From Mycolicibacter nonchromogenicus (lineage in GTDB: Bacteria; Actinomycetota; Actinomycetes; Mycobacteriales; Mycobacteriaceae), in assembly GCF_002101775.1 (NCBI RefSeq), contig NZ_LQPI01000019.1, positions 1-64,000 of the forward strand: DNA of 64,000 nucleotides, written 5' to 3'. A model generated the notes under the pieces. The model made no database searches and was not told where the DNA came from. It saw only the letters and a program-made list of their open reading frames with translations. Both the position numbers and the translations under genes were made by a program. Below, in pieces: positions 20,324 to 30,989 of this stretch (positions are counted from its first letter, which is position 1; the number at the start of each line of letters is the position of its first letter).

Positions 20324-21229
20324 CGCGGCGGTCGCCCCGGTGACCAGCACCGCACCGGCCACATGCAGGGTGACCAGCACGGCGGGCACCCCGGTGAAGT
20401 ACTGGACCACACCGATCAGTCCCTGGGCCAGGGTCAGGGCGGTCACCACCGCCAGCCGGCGCGTCACCGGCCTGGCCGCCTGCACCGCGGCCAGCCCGAA
20501 GGCCAGGCCCACCAGCAGCCCCAGGAATCCGATCAGCAACGACTCGTGCAGATGGGCGAGCGTGGCGACCTCCACCTTCAGGCGAGCCACCGTGCGGGCC
20601 GCGCTCTTGTCGCCGGCGTGCGGGCCGGCGGCGGTCACCAGGGTGCCGGTCACCAGCACTGCCGCCAGCGTGACCGCGCACAGTGCGGTCAACCCCCGCA
20701 ACGGTGCCGGGACCCGGTAGCTCACCACCGCCGACTGGTCGTCGGTCTGGCCGACTTTGACGTAGAACTGCACCGCCAGCCACACCATCAGCATGGAGAC
20801 CAGCAGGTGCACGGCCACGGTCCACCAGGCCAGCCCGGTGCGTACCGTGATGCCGCCGATCACCGCCTGGGCCACGGTGGAGCCGGGCATCAGCCAGGCG
20901 TACACCAGGACCTCGGTGCGCCGCCGGGCCCGGATCACGGCCAGTACCGCCAGCGCCGCGGTGATCACCACGGCGAAGGTGACCATCCGGTTGCCGAACT
21001 CGATGGCCTGATGAATCCGCGGCACCTCCGAGACGGCCACCGGGACGTAGCTGCCCGGGAAGCACTGCGGCCACGTCGGGCAACCCAAGCCGGACGCGGT
21101 GACCCGAACGATCGCACCGGTGACCGAGATGAATCCCTGGGTGAAGACGACCGCGGCAGCCAGCCACCGCTGGGTGCGCAGGCCTGGTTCGGGCAGCAGG
21201 TCCACCAGGCGCATCAGGAACCGTCCCAC
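20279..21229 (-). CDS. ctaA: COX15/CtaA family heme A synthase-like membrane protein
   Basis: Polytopic protein of 316 residues with about eight membrane helices arranged as two repeats. The heme-ligand-type histidines of CtaA are visible in RIHQAIEFGNRM (about residue 71), AVHLLVSMLMVW (about 140), AHLHESLLIGF (about 227) and TLHVAGAVLVTG (about 292), and the GLGCPTWPQC segment supplies the conserved extracellular cysteine pair. Heme A synthase converts heme O, made by CtaB, into heme A for the aa3 oxidase. It starts at GTG 21229; TACGAT eight bases upstream (21238-21243) is a possible leaderless promoter. ATG 21214 is the alternative start. Confidence 0.88.
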   Translation of the reverse strand: MGRFLMRLVDLLPEPGLRTQRWLAAAVVFTQGFISVTGAIVRVTASGLGCPTWPQCFPGSYVPVAVSEVPRIHQAIEFGNRMVTFAVVITAALAVLAVIRARRRTEVLVYAWLMPGSTVAQAVIGGITVRTGLAWWTVAVHLLVSMLMVWLAVQFYVKVGQTDDQSAVVSYRVPAPLRGLTALCAVTLAAVLVTGTLVTAAGPHAGDKSAARTVARLKVEVATLAHLHESLLIGFLGLLVGLAFGLAAVQAARPVTRRLAVVTALTLAQGLIGVVQYFTGVPAVLVTLHVAGAVLVTGATAALWASLRQRTQPESL

Positions 21230-21272
21230 GACGCCTGATCGTAGAGGATCGGTAACTACATCCCGTAGTAGG

Positions 21273-22061
21273 TCAGCTGAACCGGAACCAACGCACGGCC
21301 CCGACGGCGGCCAGCAGGCCCCACACCGTCACCACCGCGAGACCGAACCAGTCGACCGAGACACTCAGCGCCTGCGCCAGCGCCTCGGTCAGCGCCCCCG
21401 ACGGGGTCAGCCGTGCGAGCCAGCGGACCGCGCCGGGCACCAGGTCGGTCTCCACCGTCAGCGCGGAGAACCCGCCGAACACGAACCACATCAGGTTGGC
21501 GCCGGCCAGCACGATCTCGGCGCGCAGGCTGCCTCCGAGCAGCAGCCCCAATGCCGCGAAACACGCGGTGCCGAGTGCGATCACCACCGCACCCAGGGCG
21601 AGGCCGGCCAGCGTCGGTCGCCAGCCCAGCGCGGCGCCGATCGCTCCGAGCAGCACGGACTGCAGCAGAACCACGGTGGCCACCGAAAGCGATTTGCCGG
21701 CGATGATGCCCCAGACCGGTAGTGCCGTGGCGCCCAGCCGTTTCAGGGCCCCGTAGCGCCGGTCGAAGGCCACCGCGATCGCCTGCCCGGTGAACGCGGT
21801 GGCGATCACCGCCAGCGACATGATCACCGGCAGCACCGTGGTGGCGCGTTCGGCGTGGCCCTCGCCGAAGGGGCCCAGCGGCAGCACCGTCAGCCCGATC
21901 AGCAGGGTGATCGGAATGAACATCGTCAACAGCAGCTGCTCGCCGTTGCGCAGCAGCAGGGTCAGCTCCAAGCGGTACTGCGCGGCCAGCATCGCCGGCA
22001 CGTCCGCCGGACGAGGGTCGGGGGTGAAGGTGCCGGGCGCGAAGACCTGCCGATCACTCAT
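21273..22061 (-). CDS. ABC-2 type exporter permease (Rv1457c-like)
   Basis: Membrane protein of 262 residues with about six hydrophobic segments after a short cytoplasmic N-terminus (for example residues ~45-65, 80-100, 120-145, 155-175, 190-210 and 235-255), the ABC-2 permease layout. It would form the channel for the ATPase encoded by the preceding gene; its ATG (22061) overlaps the ATPase TGA by four bases. The substrate is unknown; the family includes drug and lipid exporters. Its place beside ctaA and mptB is the same in M. tuberculosis. Confidence 0.88.
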   Translation of the reverse strand: MSDRQVFAPGTFTPDPRPADVPAMLAAQYRLELTLLLRNGEQLLLTMFIPITLLIGLTVLPLGPFGEGHAERATTVLPVIMSLAVIATAFTGQAIAVAFDRRYGALKRLGATALPVWGIIAGKSLSVATVVLLQSVLLGAIGAALGWRPTLAGLALGAVVIALGTACFAALGLLLGGSLRAEIVLAGANLMWFVFGGFSALTVETDLVPGAVRWLARLTPSGALTEALAQALSVSVDWFGLAVVTVWGLLAAVGAVRWFRFS

Positions 22062-22996
22062 GGGCGTAGCTCCCGTCCCGTCAGCTCCAAGAACACATCC
22101 TCGAGGCTGCGCTGCTCGACCCGCAGCTGGGTGGCCAGCACATCCAGGCGGGCGCACCAGGAGGTCACCGTCGCCAGCACCCGCGGGTCGACCGTTCCTT
22201 CGACGAGGTATTCACCGGGCAGCACCTCGCTGGCCCGATAGCCCTCCGGCAACGCCGCGATCAGCAACGACAGATCCAGTCGCGGCGGGGCGGTGAAACG
22301 CAGCTGGCCCTGGGCGCCGCTGCGGGTCAACTCGGTCGGGGTGCCGGCCGCGACCACAGTGCCGTGGTCGATGATCAGCAGCCGGTCGGCCAGCTCTTCG
22401 GCCTCACGCAGGTGATGGGTGGTGAGCACCACCGTCACCCCGTCGCGGCGGAGGGCGTCGATCAGCTCCCACACCAGCAGTCGGGCGTGGGCGTCCATGC
22501 CGGCGGTCGGTTCGTCGAGGAAGACCAGCTCGGGTCGACCGACCAGGGCGCAGGCCAGCGCGAGTCGCTGCTGCTGCCCGCCGGAGAGCCGCCGGTAGGT
22601 GGTGCGTGCCGCATCGGTCAGGCCGAGGGTGTCCAACAGCCACTGCGGGTCCAGGGGGTTGGCCGAGTACGACGCGACCAGCTTGAGCATCTCCCCGGCG
22701 CGTGCGGCCGGGTAGCCGCCCCCGCCCTGCAGCATCACCCCGATGCGCTCCCGAAGCCGGTCATTGTCGGCGACCGGGTCCAGGCCGAGCACTTCGATGG
22801 TCCCGGCGTCCGGGCGCACGAAGCCCTCGCACATCTCGATGGTGGTCGTCTTCCCAGCGCCGTTGGGACCGAGCAGCGCGAACACTTCGGCGGTCTGGAC
22901 GTCGAAATCAAGGCCGGCGACCGCTTCGATCGCAGCAGGGCCGGTCCCGTAGCGCTTGCGGACCCCGCGCAGACGCACCGCGACAGCTGAGTTCAC
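22058..22996 (-). CDS. ABC exporter ATP-binding protein (Rv1458c-like, DrrA-type)
   Basis: ATPase of 312 residues of the daunorubicin-resistance-like exporter class. Walker A GPNGAGKTT is at residues ~44-52, the ABC signature LSGGQQQR near 139-146 and Walker B LVFLDEPTAGMD near 158-169, followed by the switch histidine in LTTHH. The C-terminal ~90 residues are the accessory domain typical of DrrA relatives. It pairs with the downstream permease (four-base overlap) and overlaps the mptB stop by four bases, so mptB and the transporter are one transcriptional unit. Confidence 0.92.
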   Translation of the reverse strand: MNSAVAVRLRGVRKRYGTGPAAIEAVAGLDFDVQTAEVFALLGPNGAGKTTTIEMCEGFVRPDAGTIEVLGLDPVADNDRLRERIGVMLQGGGGYPAARAGEMLKLVASYSANPLDPQWLLDTLGLTDAARTTYRRLSGGQQQRLALACALVGRPELVFLDEPTAGMDAHARLLVWELIDALRRDGVTVVLTTHHLREAEELADRLLIIDHGTVVAAGTPTELTRSGAQGQLRFTAPPRLDLSLLIAALPEGYRASEVLPGEYLVEGTVDPRVLATVTSWCARLDVLATQLRVEQRSLEDVFLELTGRELRP

Positions 22997-24738
22997 GGAG
23001 AATCAGCGTAAGCGTCGGTGGCGGCGGCCGGCCGCGGGGTCGGTTCCTCGGCCGGTGCGCCATCGGGCGGGGCCTCAGGCCGTCTCGGCAACTCGCGCCA
23101 CGGCAGGCGCCGGTAGGTCAGCAGGAACAGTGCCAGCACCACCACGGCACTGGCCAGGGTGGCGTCCACGATCTGGAACAGCGCGAAACGGTCGCCGTTG
23201 GCGGTCGGGCCGAAGATGCCCACCACCAGGGTCACCGCGATCACCGCGACCCGGAAGTTCGGGCGAGTCGCCCAGGCGGCCAGCGGGATGATCGCCCACA
23301 GCAGGTACCACGGCTGCACCACCGGGAACAGCAGGACGGTGATGCCCAGCGCGACGCCGAGCCCTCCGACCGGATGAAGCCGCCCGTTGAACACCACCAG
23401 CAACAGCCACACCACCAGCACCGCGATGAGCAGGACACCGATGGCGCGGGTCAGTGACAGCACAGCGGTGGTGTGATCACCCAGCCCGAGCAGGATCCCG
23501 ACCTGGCCGGTGCCCAGGGCGATCAGCGTCGGCGGCGACATCCAGCTGCGCACCACGTTGGCCGTGCCCAGGGTGAACACCCACCCGAAGCCCAGCCCAC
23601 TGGCCCAGCCGATCAGGCCCGTCACCGCCGCCGCCAGCGCGGCCATGCTGGTGCCGGCCAGCAGAAACGCTCGCACGTCGCCGCCCCACCGCCAGCCCAG
23701 TGCCATCGCGACGAACCCGAGCGCCAGCAGCGACGGCAGCTTGACCTGCGACGACATCGTGATCAGCACGGCGCCGGCGAGTAGGCCGGCCAGCGGCGCC
23801 CAGTCCCGGCGGTTCAGCGAGGCTCGACGCAGGAGAGGCGAAGCTGGGACCGCCGCATCATCAGGGCGGCGGTTAGCCCGCAGCGACGGCAGTATGGGCT
23901 GGGCCGAGGTGATCCCGCGCAAGGCGAACTCCGTGCCGGTCAGCATGAGCCCGAGCATCAACGCCTCGTTGTGGATGCCGGCCACCAGGTGCATCAGCAG
24001 CAGGGGATTGGCCGCGCCCAGCCACAGAGCGCTGACCTCGGCGACCCCGCAGCGCGCTGCCAGGCGCGGCACCGCCCACACGATCAGCCCCACCCCGAGC
24101 AGCACCACCACCCGATGGCACAGCACCGCCAGGACGATGTTTTCACCGGTCAACGCCGAGATTCCGCGGCCGATCCACAAAAACAGCGGCCCGTAGGGCG
24201 CCGGTGTCTCCCGCCACAGGCTGGGCACCGACAAGGTGAAGACGTGGTCCAGGCCCAAGGCCGGCGCCGGGCCCACCCGGTAGGGGTCCAGGCCCAGCCG
24301 GGAGATCTGACTCTGGGCCAGGTACGAGTAGACGTCCTTGCTGTACATCGGCGGGGCGACCAGCAGCGGCAGCATCCACAACAGCAGCGTGCGGTCGAGC
24401 TGGATGCGCGACATCCGCCGCCTGCCCAGGGCGAACCGGCCCAGCATCAGCCAGGCCAGCGCCATCATCACCGCGCCGGTGGTGGTCATGGTCAGGGCCA
24501 CCGTCTGCAGCCGCGACGGCAGGTTCAGCAGCCGCACCCCGAAGGTCGGGTCCTGCACCACCGGCCGCGCACCGGCGCCGAGAGCGCCGATGGCCATCAG
24601 CATGGTGCCGGTGGCGCCGAACCGGCGGGTGCGCCGAAGGGCGACCAGCTCAGCGGCGTTGAGCGGGGAGCCGACGGTGCGCTCGTCGCCGTGCAGATGC
24701 GCGATCGACGTGCTCAGCGAATGCCGGCGAGGGGACAT
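22993..24738 (-). CDS. mptB: Alpha-(1->6)-mannopyranosyltransferase MptB
   Basis: Polyprenyl-phosphomannose-dependent GT-C glycosyltransferase of 581 residues that initiates the alpha-1,6-mannan backbone of lipomannan in Corynebacteriales; it is close in length to Rv1459c. About thirteen membrane helices are visible. The acidic GT-C motif is in the first large extracellular loop (YSKDVYSYLAQSQISRLGLD, residues ~127-146), followed by the TPAPYGPLFLWI loop. The ATG at 24738 lies six bases after TACGCT, indicating a leaderless mRNA. It heads an operon with the ABC exporter genes. Confidence 0.92.
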   Translation of the reverse strand: MSPRRHSLSTSIAHLHGDERTVGSPLNAAELVALRRTRRFGATGTMLMAIGALGAGARPVVQDPTFGVRLLNLPSRLQTVALTMTTTGAVMMALAWLMLGRFALGRRRMSRIQLDRTLLLWMLPLLVAPPMYSKDVYSYLAQSQISRLGLDPYRVGPAPALGLDHVFTLSVPSLWRETPAPYGPLFLWIGRGISALTGENIVLAVLCHRVVVLLGVGLIVWAVPRLAARCGVAEVSALWLGAANPLLLMHLVAGIHNEALMLGLMLTGTEFALRGITSAQPILPSLRANRRPDDAAVPASPLLRRASLNRRDWAPLAGLLAGAVLITMSSQVKLPSLLALGFVAMALGWRWGGDVRAFLLAGTSMAALAAAVTGLIGWASGLGFGWVFTLGTANVVRSWMSPPTLIALGTGQVGILLGLGDHTTAVLSLTRAIGVLLIAVLVVWLLLVVFNGRLHPVGGLGVALGITVLLFPVVQPWYLLWAIIPLAAWATRPNFRVAVIAVTLVVGIFGPTANGDRFALFQIVDATLASAVVVLALFLLTYRRLPWRELPRRPEAPPDGAPAEEPTPRPAAATDAYADSP

Positions 24739-24744
24739 CCCAGC

Positions 24745-24750
24745 AGCGTA
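24745..24750 (-). promoter_or_regulatory. Leaderless-type -10 element for mptB
   Basis: On the minus strand TACGCT is followed by exactly six bases and then the ATG of mptB. No ribosome-binding site is present, so the transcript probably begins at the start codon. Confidence 0.55.
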
Positions 24751-24864
24751 ACGGCCGCTCTGCCATCCCCGGGCCAGCCCGGCGCCGCGCCGGATGTGAC
24801 CAGCGCAACGGCAGATACCGGCCGAACTGAGGTAACCCTTTCTAGACCCCGCTCGGGAATTGCG

Positions 24865-24881
24865 TCACACTGGTGTTGTGA
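24865..24881. promoter_or_regulatory. SufR-type inverted repeat overlapping the sufR start codon
   Basis: TCACA (24865-24869) and TGTGA (24877-24881) form an inverted repeat with a seven-base spacer; read as ACACT-N5-TGTGA (24867-24881) it is the motif that, from memory, has been reported for M. tuberculosis SufR. It covers a leaderless-type -10 hexamer (CACACT, 24866-24871) and the GTG start at 24878, so bound SufR would stop transcription of its own operon. Confidence 0.65.
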
Positions 24882-25705
24882 AATTCGAGACCTCCGAGAT
24901 GGGGGAGGTGAAGACCACCACCGAAACCGCCGGGCAGGGCCGTGGCGGTGCGGTGATGGCAGGCACCCCACCGGCGGTCGAGATCGCCAGCGGCCACGAC
25001 ACCCGCCATGCGGTGGTCCGCCTGCTGATGGAATCCGGCTCGATCACCGCGGGGGAGATCGGCGCCCGGTTGGGCTTGTCCGCCGCCGGGGTGCGTCGCC
25101 ACCTGGACGCCCTCATCGAGATGGGTGACGCCGAGGCACATGCGGCGGCATCCTGGCAGCAGGTGGGGCGCGGCCGTCCGGCCAAGCGCTACCAGCTCAC
25201 CGCAGCCGGTCGCGGCAAGCTCGGTCACCGTTACGACGATCTCGCGGTGGCCGCCATGCGTCAGCTGCGCGAGATCGGTGGCGAGGACGCGGTGGTCGCT
25301 TTCGCTCGTCAGCGCATCGACACCATCCTGGCCAAGGTGGCGGCCATGGCAGCCGGCAGCGGCACCGACGACGGTGACCTGGAGGCCACCGCCCAACGCA
25401 TCGCCGGCGCCCTGACCGAGGCCGGTTATGCCGCCACCACCGCGCGGGTGGACGGGGGCGTGCCCGGGGTGCAGATCCTGCAGCACCACTGCCCGGTGGC
25501 CAACGTCGCCAAGGAGTTCCCGGAGTTGTGCCGGGCCGAGCGGCAGGCCATGGCCGAGGTACTGGGCACTCACGTACAGCGGTTGGCGACCATCGCCGAC
25601 GGCGGCTACGTCTGCACCACCCATGTGCCACTGACCAACCGCAGCGCCAGGGCCGCAAAGGCCGGCAAGTCCGGCGCCGTCGCGGCGGTCAAAAAACAGC
25701 ATTAG
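24878..25705 (+). CDS. sufR: SUF operon transcriptional repressor SufR
   Basis: DNA-binding [Fe-S] protein of 275 residues that represses the suf operon when its cluster is intact. A DeoR/ArsR-like winged helix occupies residues ~40-105 ([24 protein letters not shown]). The C-terminal cluster-binding region contains Cys205, Cys218 and Cys246 ([24 protein letters not shown]), the spacing expected for SufR. I start at GTG 24878, six bases after CACACT and inside the operator; a TTG at 24860 or GTG at 24908 are alternatives. It is the first gene of sufR-sufBDCSUT and should be autoregulated. Confidence 0.92.
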   Translation: MKFETSEMGEVKTTTETAGQGRGGAVMAGTPPAVEIASGHDTRHAVVRLLMESGSITAGEIGARLGLSAAGVRRHLDALIEMGDAEAHAAASWQQVGRGRPAKRYQLTAAGRGKLGHRYDDLAVAAMRQLREIGGEDAVVAFARQRIDTILAKVAAMAAGSGTDDGDLEATAQRIAGALTEAGYAATTARVDGGVPGVQILQHHCPVANVAKEFPELCRAERQAMAEVLGTHVQRLATIADGGYVCTTHVPLTNRSARAAKAGKSGAVAAVKKQH

Positions 25706-25713
25706 CAGCACAC

Positions 25714-25738
25714 CTTCGGCACACACCCTGCGCCGAAG
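25714..25738 (+). promoter_or_regulatory. Hairpin between sufR and sufB
   Basis: CTTCGGC (25714-25720) and GCCGAAG (25732-25738) are perfectly complementary across an 11-base loop. It lies between the sufR stop and the sufB ribosome-binding site. It could partly terminate or stabilise the transcript and so set the ratio of repressor to assembly proteins. Confidence 0.4.
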
Positions 25739-25766
25739 CCATCACGAGCACCGAAGGAGTGTCACC

Positions 25767-27215
25767 ATGACACTGACGCCGGAGGCCACCGCAGCAGCTG
25801 CGGAGCCGACCACCCAGGAAGAGACGATCGCGTCGCTGGGCCGGTACGAATACGGTTGGGCCGACGCCGATGACGCGGGCGCTGCCGCCCAGCGCGGGCT
25901 GTCCGAGGCTGTGGTGCGCGACATCTCGGCGAAGAAGAACGAACCGGAGTGGATGCTGCAGGCACGCCTGCGGGCCTACCGGACCTTCCTGAAGAAGCCG
26001 ATGCCGAACTGGGGCTCGGATCTGTCCGGTATCGACTTCGACAACATCAAATACTTCGTGCGGTCCACCGAGAAGCAGGCCCAGACCTGGGACGACCTGC
26101 CTGACGACATCCGCAACACCTATGACCGGCTGGGCATCCCGGAGGCCGAAAAGCAGCGCTACATCGGTGGCGTGGCCGCCCAGTACGAGTCCGAGGTCGT
26201 CTATCACAAGATCCGCGAGGACCTGGAAGCCCAGGGCGTCATCTTCCTCGACACCGACACCGCTCTGCGGGAGCACGAGGACCTGTTCCGCGAGCACTTC
26301 GCCACGGTGATTCCGGCCGGCGACAACAAGTTCTCTGCGCTCAACACCGCGGTGTGGAGCGGGGGATCGTTCATCTATGTCCCCAAGGGCGTGCACGTCG
26401 ATATCCCGCTGCAGGCCTACTTCCGGATCAACACCGAGAACATGGGCCAGTTCGAGCGCACCCTGATCATCGTCGACGAAGACGCCTACGTGCACTACAT
26501 CGAGGGCTGCACCGCGCCGGTCTACACGTCGGACTCGCTGCACTCGGCGGTGGTGGAGATCGTGGTGAAGCCGGGCGGCCGGTGCCGCTACACCACCATC
26601 CAGAACTGGTCGGTCAACGTCTACAACCTGGTGACCAAGCGAGCCCGGGCTGAGGCCGGGGCCACCATGGAGTGGGTCGACGGCAACATCGGCTCGAAGG
26701 TCACCATGAAGTACCCGGCCGTCTGGATGACCGGCGAGCACGCCAAGGGCGAGGTGCTCTCGGTGGCGTTCGCCGGCGAGGACCAGCACCAGGACACCGG
26801 CGCCAAGATGCTGCACCTGGCGCCCAACACGTCGAGCAACATCGTCTCCAAGTCGGTGTCGCGCGGCGGCGGCCGGTCCTCCTACCGAGGTCTGGTGGAG
26901 ATCCACAAGGGCGCGCACGGGGCCAAGTCCAGCGTGAAATGTGATGCGCTGCTGGTCGACAACGTCAGCCGCAGTGACACCTACCCCTATGTCGACATCC
27001 GCGAGGACGACGTCACCGTCGGCCACGAGGCCACCGTGTCGAAGGTCAGCGAGAACCAGCTGTTCTACCTGATGAGCCGCGGCCTGACCGAGGACGAGGC
27101 GATGGCGATGGTGGTGCGCGGCTTCGTCGAGCCCATCGCCAAGGAACTGCCGATGGAATACGCGCTGGAGCTCAACAAGCTGATCCAGCTGCAGATGGAA
27201 GGCTCGGTGGGCTAG
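25767..27215 (+). CDS. sufB: Fe-S cluster assembly scaffold protein SufB (intein-free)
   Basis: Protein of 482 residues, core subunit of the SufBC2D scaffold on which iron-sulfur clusters are built. The conserved C-terminal cysteine implicated in cluster assembly is in [18 protein letters not shown] (Cys392). [13 protein letters not shown] sequence [11 protein letters not shown] is at residues ~243-253. In M. tuberculosis SufB is interrupted by an intein close to this point; here the reading frame is continuous, so there is no intein. GAAGGAG precedes ATG 25767. Its TAG abuts the sufD GTG directly. Confidence 0.97.
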   Translation: MTLTPEATAAAAEPTTQEETIASLGRYEYGWADADDAGAAAQRGLSEAVVRDISAKKNEPEWMLQARLRAYRTFLKKPMPNWGSDLSGIDFDNIKYFVRSTEKQAQTWDDLPDDIRNTYDRLGIPEAEKQRYIGGVAAQYESEVVYHKIREDLEAQGVIFLDTDTALREHEDLFREHFATVIPAGDNKFSALNTAVWSGGSFIYVPKGVHVDIPLQAYFRINTENMGQFERTLIIVDEDAYVHYIEGCTAPVYTSDSLHSAVVEIVVKPGGRCRYTTIQNWSVNVYNLVTKRARAEAGATMEWVDGNIGSKVTMKYPAVWMTGEHAKGEVLSVAFAGEDQHQDTGAKMLHLAPNTSSNIVSKSVSRGGGRSSYRGLVEIHKGAHGAKSSVKCDALLVDNVSRSDTYPYVDIREDDVTVGHEATVSKVSENQLFYLMSRGLTEDEAMAMVVRGFVEPIAKELPMEYALELNKLIQLQMEGSVG

Positions 27216-28397
27216 GTGACGACCTCTATCGCCGGCACCAACCTGACCGCAGCGGTCGAAGGCGCCACCAAGGGCGCCGCATTCACCTCCTTCGACGTCG
27301 AGGCCTTCGAGGTGCCGCACGGTCGCGATGAGGTGTGGCGGTTCACCCCGCTGCGCCGGCTGCGTGGTCTGCACGACGGCTCCGCGGTCGCCGACGGATC
27401 AGCCGGCATCGAGGTGGCCGGCTCCGGCGACGTGCGGATCGAGACCGTCGAGCGCGGCGACGACCGACTGGGCGCTGCCGGTGCACCCGCGGACCGCGTT
27501 GCGGCCCAGGCCTTCTCGGCGTTTCGTGAGGCGACGGTGGTCACCGTGCCCAAGGAGGCGAGCGTCGAAGAGCCCGTCACCATCACGGTCACCGGCCCGG
27601 GTGCCGGAGCCACCGCCTACGGCCACCTGCAGCTGCGCGCTGAAGAACTGTCACGAGCGACCGTCGTGATCGATGTGCGGGGCAGCGGAACCTACGCCGA
27701 CAACGTCGAATTCGTGGTCGGCAACGGCGCACAGCTGACCGTGGTCTGGATCGCCGACGGCGACTCAGACCTGGTGCACGTCACCATGCACCACGCGGCG
27801 CTGGGCAAGGACGCGGTGCTGCGTCACAGCGCCGTACAGCTCGGTGGCGGCCTGGTGCGCCTGACCGGACGGGTCCGCTTCGACGGTCCGGGCGGCGACG
27901 CCGAGTTGCTGGGCCTGTACTTCGCCGACGACGGCCAGCACCTCGAATCGCGCCTGTTGGTCGACCACGCCCAGCCCAACTGCCGGTCCAACGTGCTCTA
28001 CAAGGGCGCGCTGCAGGGCGACCCCGATTCGGCACTGCCGGACGCCCACACCGTCTGGGTAGGTGACGTGCTGATCCGCGCCAGCGGCGTGGGCACCGAC
28101 ACCTTCGAGGTGAACCGCAATCTGGTGCTGGCCGACGGCGCCCGGGCCGACTCGATTCCCAACCTCGAGATCGAGACCGGGGAGATCGTGCAGGCCGGTC
28201 ACGCCAGTGCGACGGGACGTTTCGACGATCTCCAGTTGTTCTACCTACAGGCGCGCGGCATCCCCGAAGACCAGGCGCGGCGCCTGATCGTGCGTGGCTT
28301 CTTCGGCGAGATCATCGCCAAGATCCCCGTTCCGGCGGTGCAGGAGCGCCTCACCGAGGCCGTCGAGCGTGAACTCGCGGTCACCGAGAACCGATAA
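27216..28397 (+). CDS. sufD: Fe-S cluster assembly protein SufD
   Basis: Protein of 393 residues, SufB paralogue and partner in the SufBC2D complex. The C-terminal beta-helix region carries the family segments GHASATGRFDDLQLFYLQARGI and ARRLIVRGFFGEII, and DEVWRFTPLRRLRGL is the typical N-terminal motif (about residues 36-50). GTG 27216 immediately follows the sufB stop. It has a normal length (about 400). Confidence 0.95.
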   Translation: MTTSIAGTNLTAAVEGATKGAAFTSFDVEAFEVPHGRDEVWRFTPLRRLRGLHDGSAVADGSAGIEVAGSGDVRIETVERGDDRLGAAGAPADRVAAQAFSAFREATVVTVPKEASVEEPVTITVTGPGAGATAYGHLQLRAEELSRATVVIDVRGSGTYADNVEFVVGNGAQLTVVWIADGDSDLVHVTMHHAALGKDAVLRHSAVQLGGGLVRLTGRVRFDGPGGDAELLGLYFADDGQHLESRLLVDHAQPNCRSNVLYKGALQGDPDSALPDAHTVWVGDVLIRASGVGTDTFEVNRNLVLADGARADSIPNLEIETGEIVQAGHASATGRFDDLQLFYLQARGIPEDQARRLIVRGFFGEIIAKIPVPAVQERLTEAVERELAVTENR

Positions 28398-28432
28398 ACC
28401 CCGAACGCATCAGCTAAGGACACGAATCAGCA

Positions 28433-29221
28433 ATGAGCACACTGGAAATCAAGGGCCTGCATGTGAGTGTGTCGCCCGGCGGCGCCGGCGACGACGGCAC
28501 GGGCGACATCCCGATTCTGCACGGGGTCGACCTGACGGTGAACTCCGGTGAGACGCACGCCCTGATGGGCCCGAACGGGTCCGGCAAGTCCACCCTGTCG
28601 TACGCGATCGCCGGGCACCCCAAGTACACCGTGACGTCCGGGTCGATCACCCTCGACGGTGAAGACGTGCTGGCGATGAGCATCGATGAGCGGGCGCGCG
28701 CGGGCCTGTTCCTGGCGATGCAGTACCCGGTCGAGGTGCCCGGGGTGTCGATGTCGAACTTCCTGCGCACCGCGGTGACCGCGGTGCGCGGCGAGGCGCC
28801 CAAGCTGCGGACCTGGATCAAGGAACAGCGAGCGGCGTTCGCCGAGTTGGGGATCGACTCCGCTTTCGCCGAGCGCAACGTCAACGAGGGCTTCTCCGGC
28901 GGCGAGAAGAAGCGCCACGAGATTCTGCAGCTGAGCCTGCTCAAGCCCAAGATCGCGATCCTCGACGAGACCGACTCCGGCCTGGACGTCGACGCGCTGC
29001 GAGTGGTCAGCGAAGGGGTGAACCGCTACCAGGAGGCGGAAAACGGTGGCGTGCTGGTGATCACGCACTACACCCGCATTCTGCGCTACATCCAGCCGCA
29101 GTTCGTGCACGTCTTCGCCGGCGGCCGGATCGTCGAGTCGGGCGGGCCCGAGCTGGCCGACGAGCTGGAGGAGAACGGCTACGAACGCTTCACCGAGCAG
29201 GCGGCAGTGGCGGAGGCGTAG
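28433..29221 (+). CDS. sufC: Fe-S cluster assembly ATPase SufC
   Basis: ABC-type ATPase of 262 residues that binds SufB and SufD and drives conformational change in the scaffold. Walker A GPNGSGKST is near residues 44-52, the signature FSGGEKKRHE near 150-159 and Walker B IAILDETDSGLD near 172-183 (the TDSGLD form is diagnostic for SufC). It starts at ATG 28433 and is followed three bases later by sufS. Confidence 0.97.
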   Translation: MSTLEIKGLHVSVSPGGAGDDGTGDIPILHGVDLTVNSGETHALMGPNGSGKSTLSYAIAGHPKYTVTSGSITLDGEDVLAMSIDERARAGLFLAMQYPVEVPGVSMSNFLRTAVTAVRGEAPKLRTWIKEQRAAFAELGIDSAFAERNVNEGFSGGEKKRHEILQLSLLKPKIAILDETDSGLDVDALRVVSEGVNRYQEAENGGVLVITHYTRILRYIQPQFVHVFAGGRIVESGGPELADELEENGYERFTEQAAVAEA

Positions 29222-30487
<1,266 letters not shown>

Positions 30488-30491
30488 GACG

Positions 30492-30989
30492 TTGCGTCTT
30501 GAGCAGTTCTATCAAGAGGTGATCCTCGATCACTACAAACATCCGCAGCATCGCGGTCTGCGCGAGCCCTACGGCGCCCAGGTGCACCACGTCAACCCCA
30601 CCTGCGGTGACGAGTTGACGTTGCGGGTGGCGCTGTCGCCCGACGGGGAGCAGATCGCCGATGTCTCCTACGACGGGCAGGGCTGCTCGATCTCGCAGGC
30701 CGCAACGTCGGTGCTGGCCAGCCAGGTGATCGGCTTGAGCGTGGATCAGGCGTTGGCGACCTTCGATGCGTTCCACGAGATGGTGTCCTCACGCGGCACT
30801 GTGGAAGGTGACGAGGACGTGCTCGGCGACGGCATCGCGTTCGCCGGGGTGGCCAAGTACCCGGCGCGGGTCAAATGCGCACTGCTTGGCTGGATGGCAT
30901 TCAAAGATGCGCTGGCACAGGCGCTTTCGAAGACAGAAGAACAGGAACTGGCCGCCGCCAGTGTCTCAACCCAGGAGATGAACCGATGA
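30492..30989 (+). CDS. sufU: SufU-type sulfur-transfer / Fe-S assembly protein
   Basis: Protein of 165 residues of the NifU-N/SufU family. The three zinc-binding cysteines are in NPTCGDELTL (about residue 38), QGCSISQAATSVL (about 64) and RVKCALLGW (about 127), with the inserted segment that marks SufU rather than IscU. The likely start is TTG 30492, giving LRLEQFYQEVILDHYKHPQH at the N-terminus, with GGGGAG about ten bases upstream overlapping the end of sufS; no ATG or GTG is available in frame. It overlaps sufT by four bases. Confidence 0.92.
   Translation: MRLEQFYQEVILDHYKHPQHRGLREPYGAQVHHVNPTCGDELTLRVALSPDGEQIADVSYDGQGCSISQAATSVLASQVIGLSVDQALATFDAFHEMVSSRGTVEGDEDVLGDGIAFAGVAKYPARVKCALLGWMAFKDALAQALSKTEEQELAAASVSTQEMNR

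Noticed and set aside
25689..27374. 561-codon open frame opposite sufB
   Set aside because: Strict mirror of the real sufB gene in a GC-rich genome; composition typical of antisense frames, no start signals.
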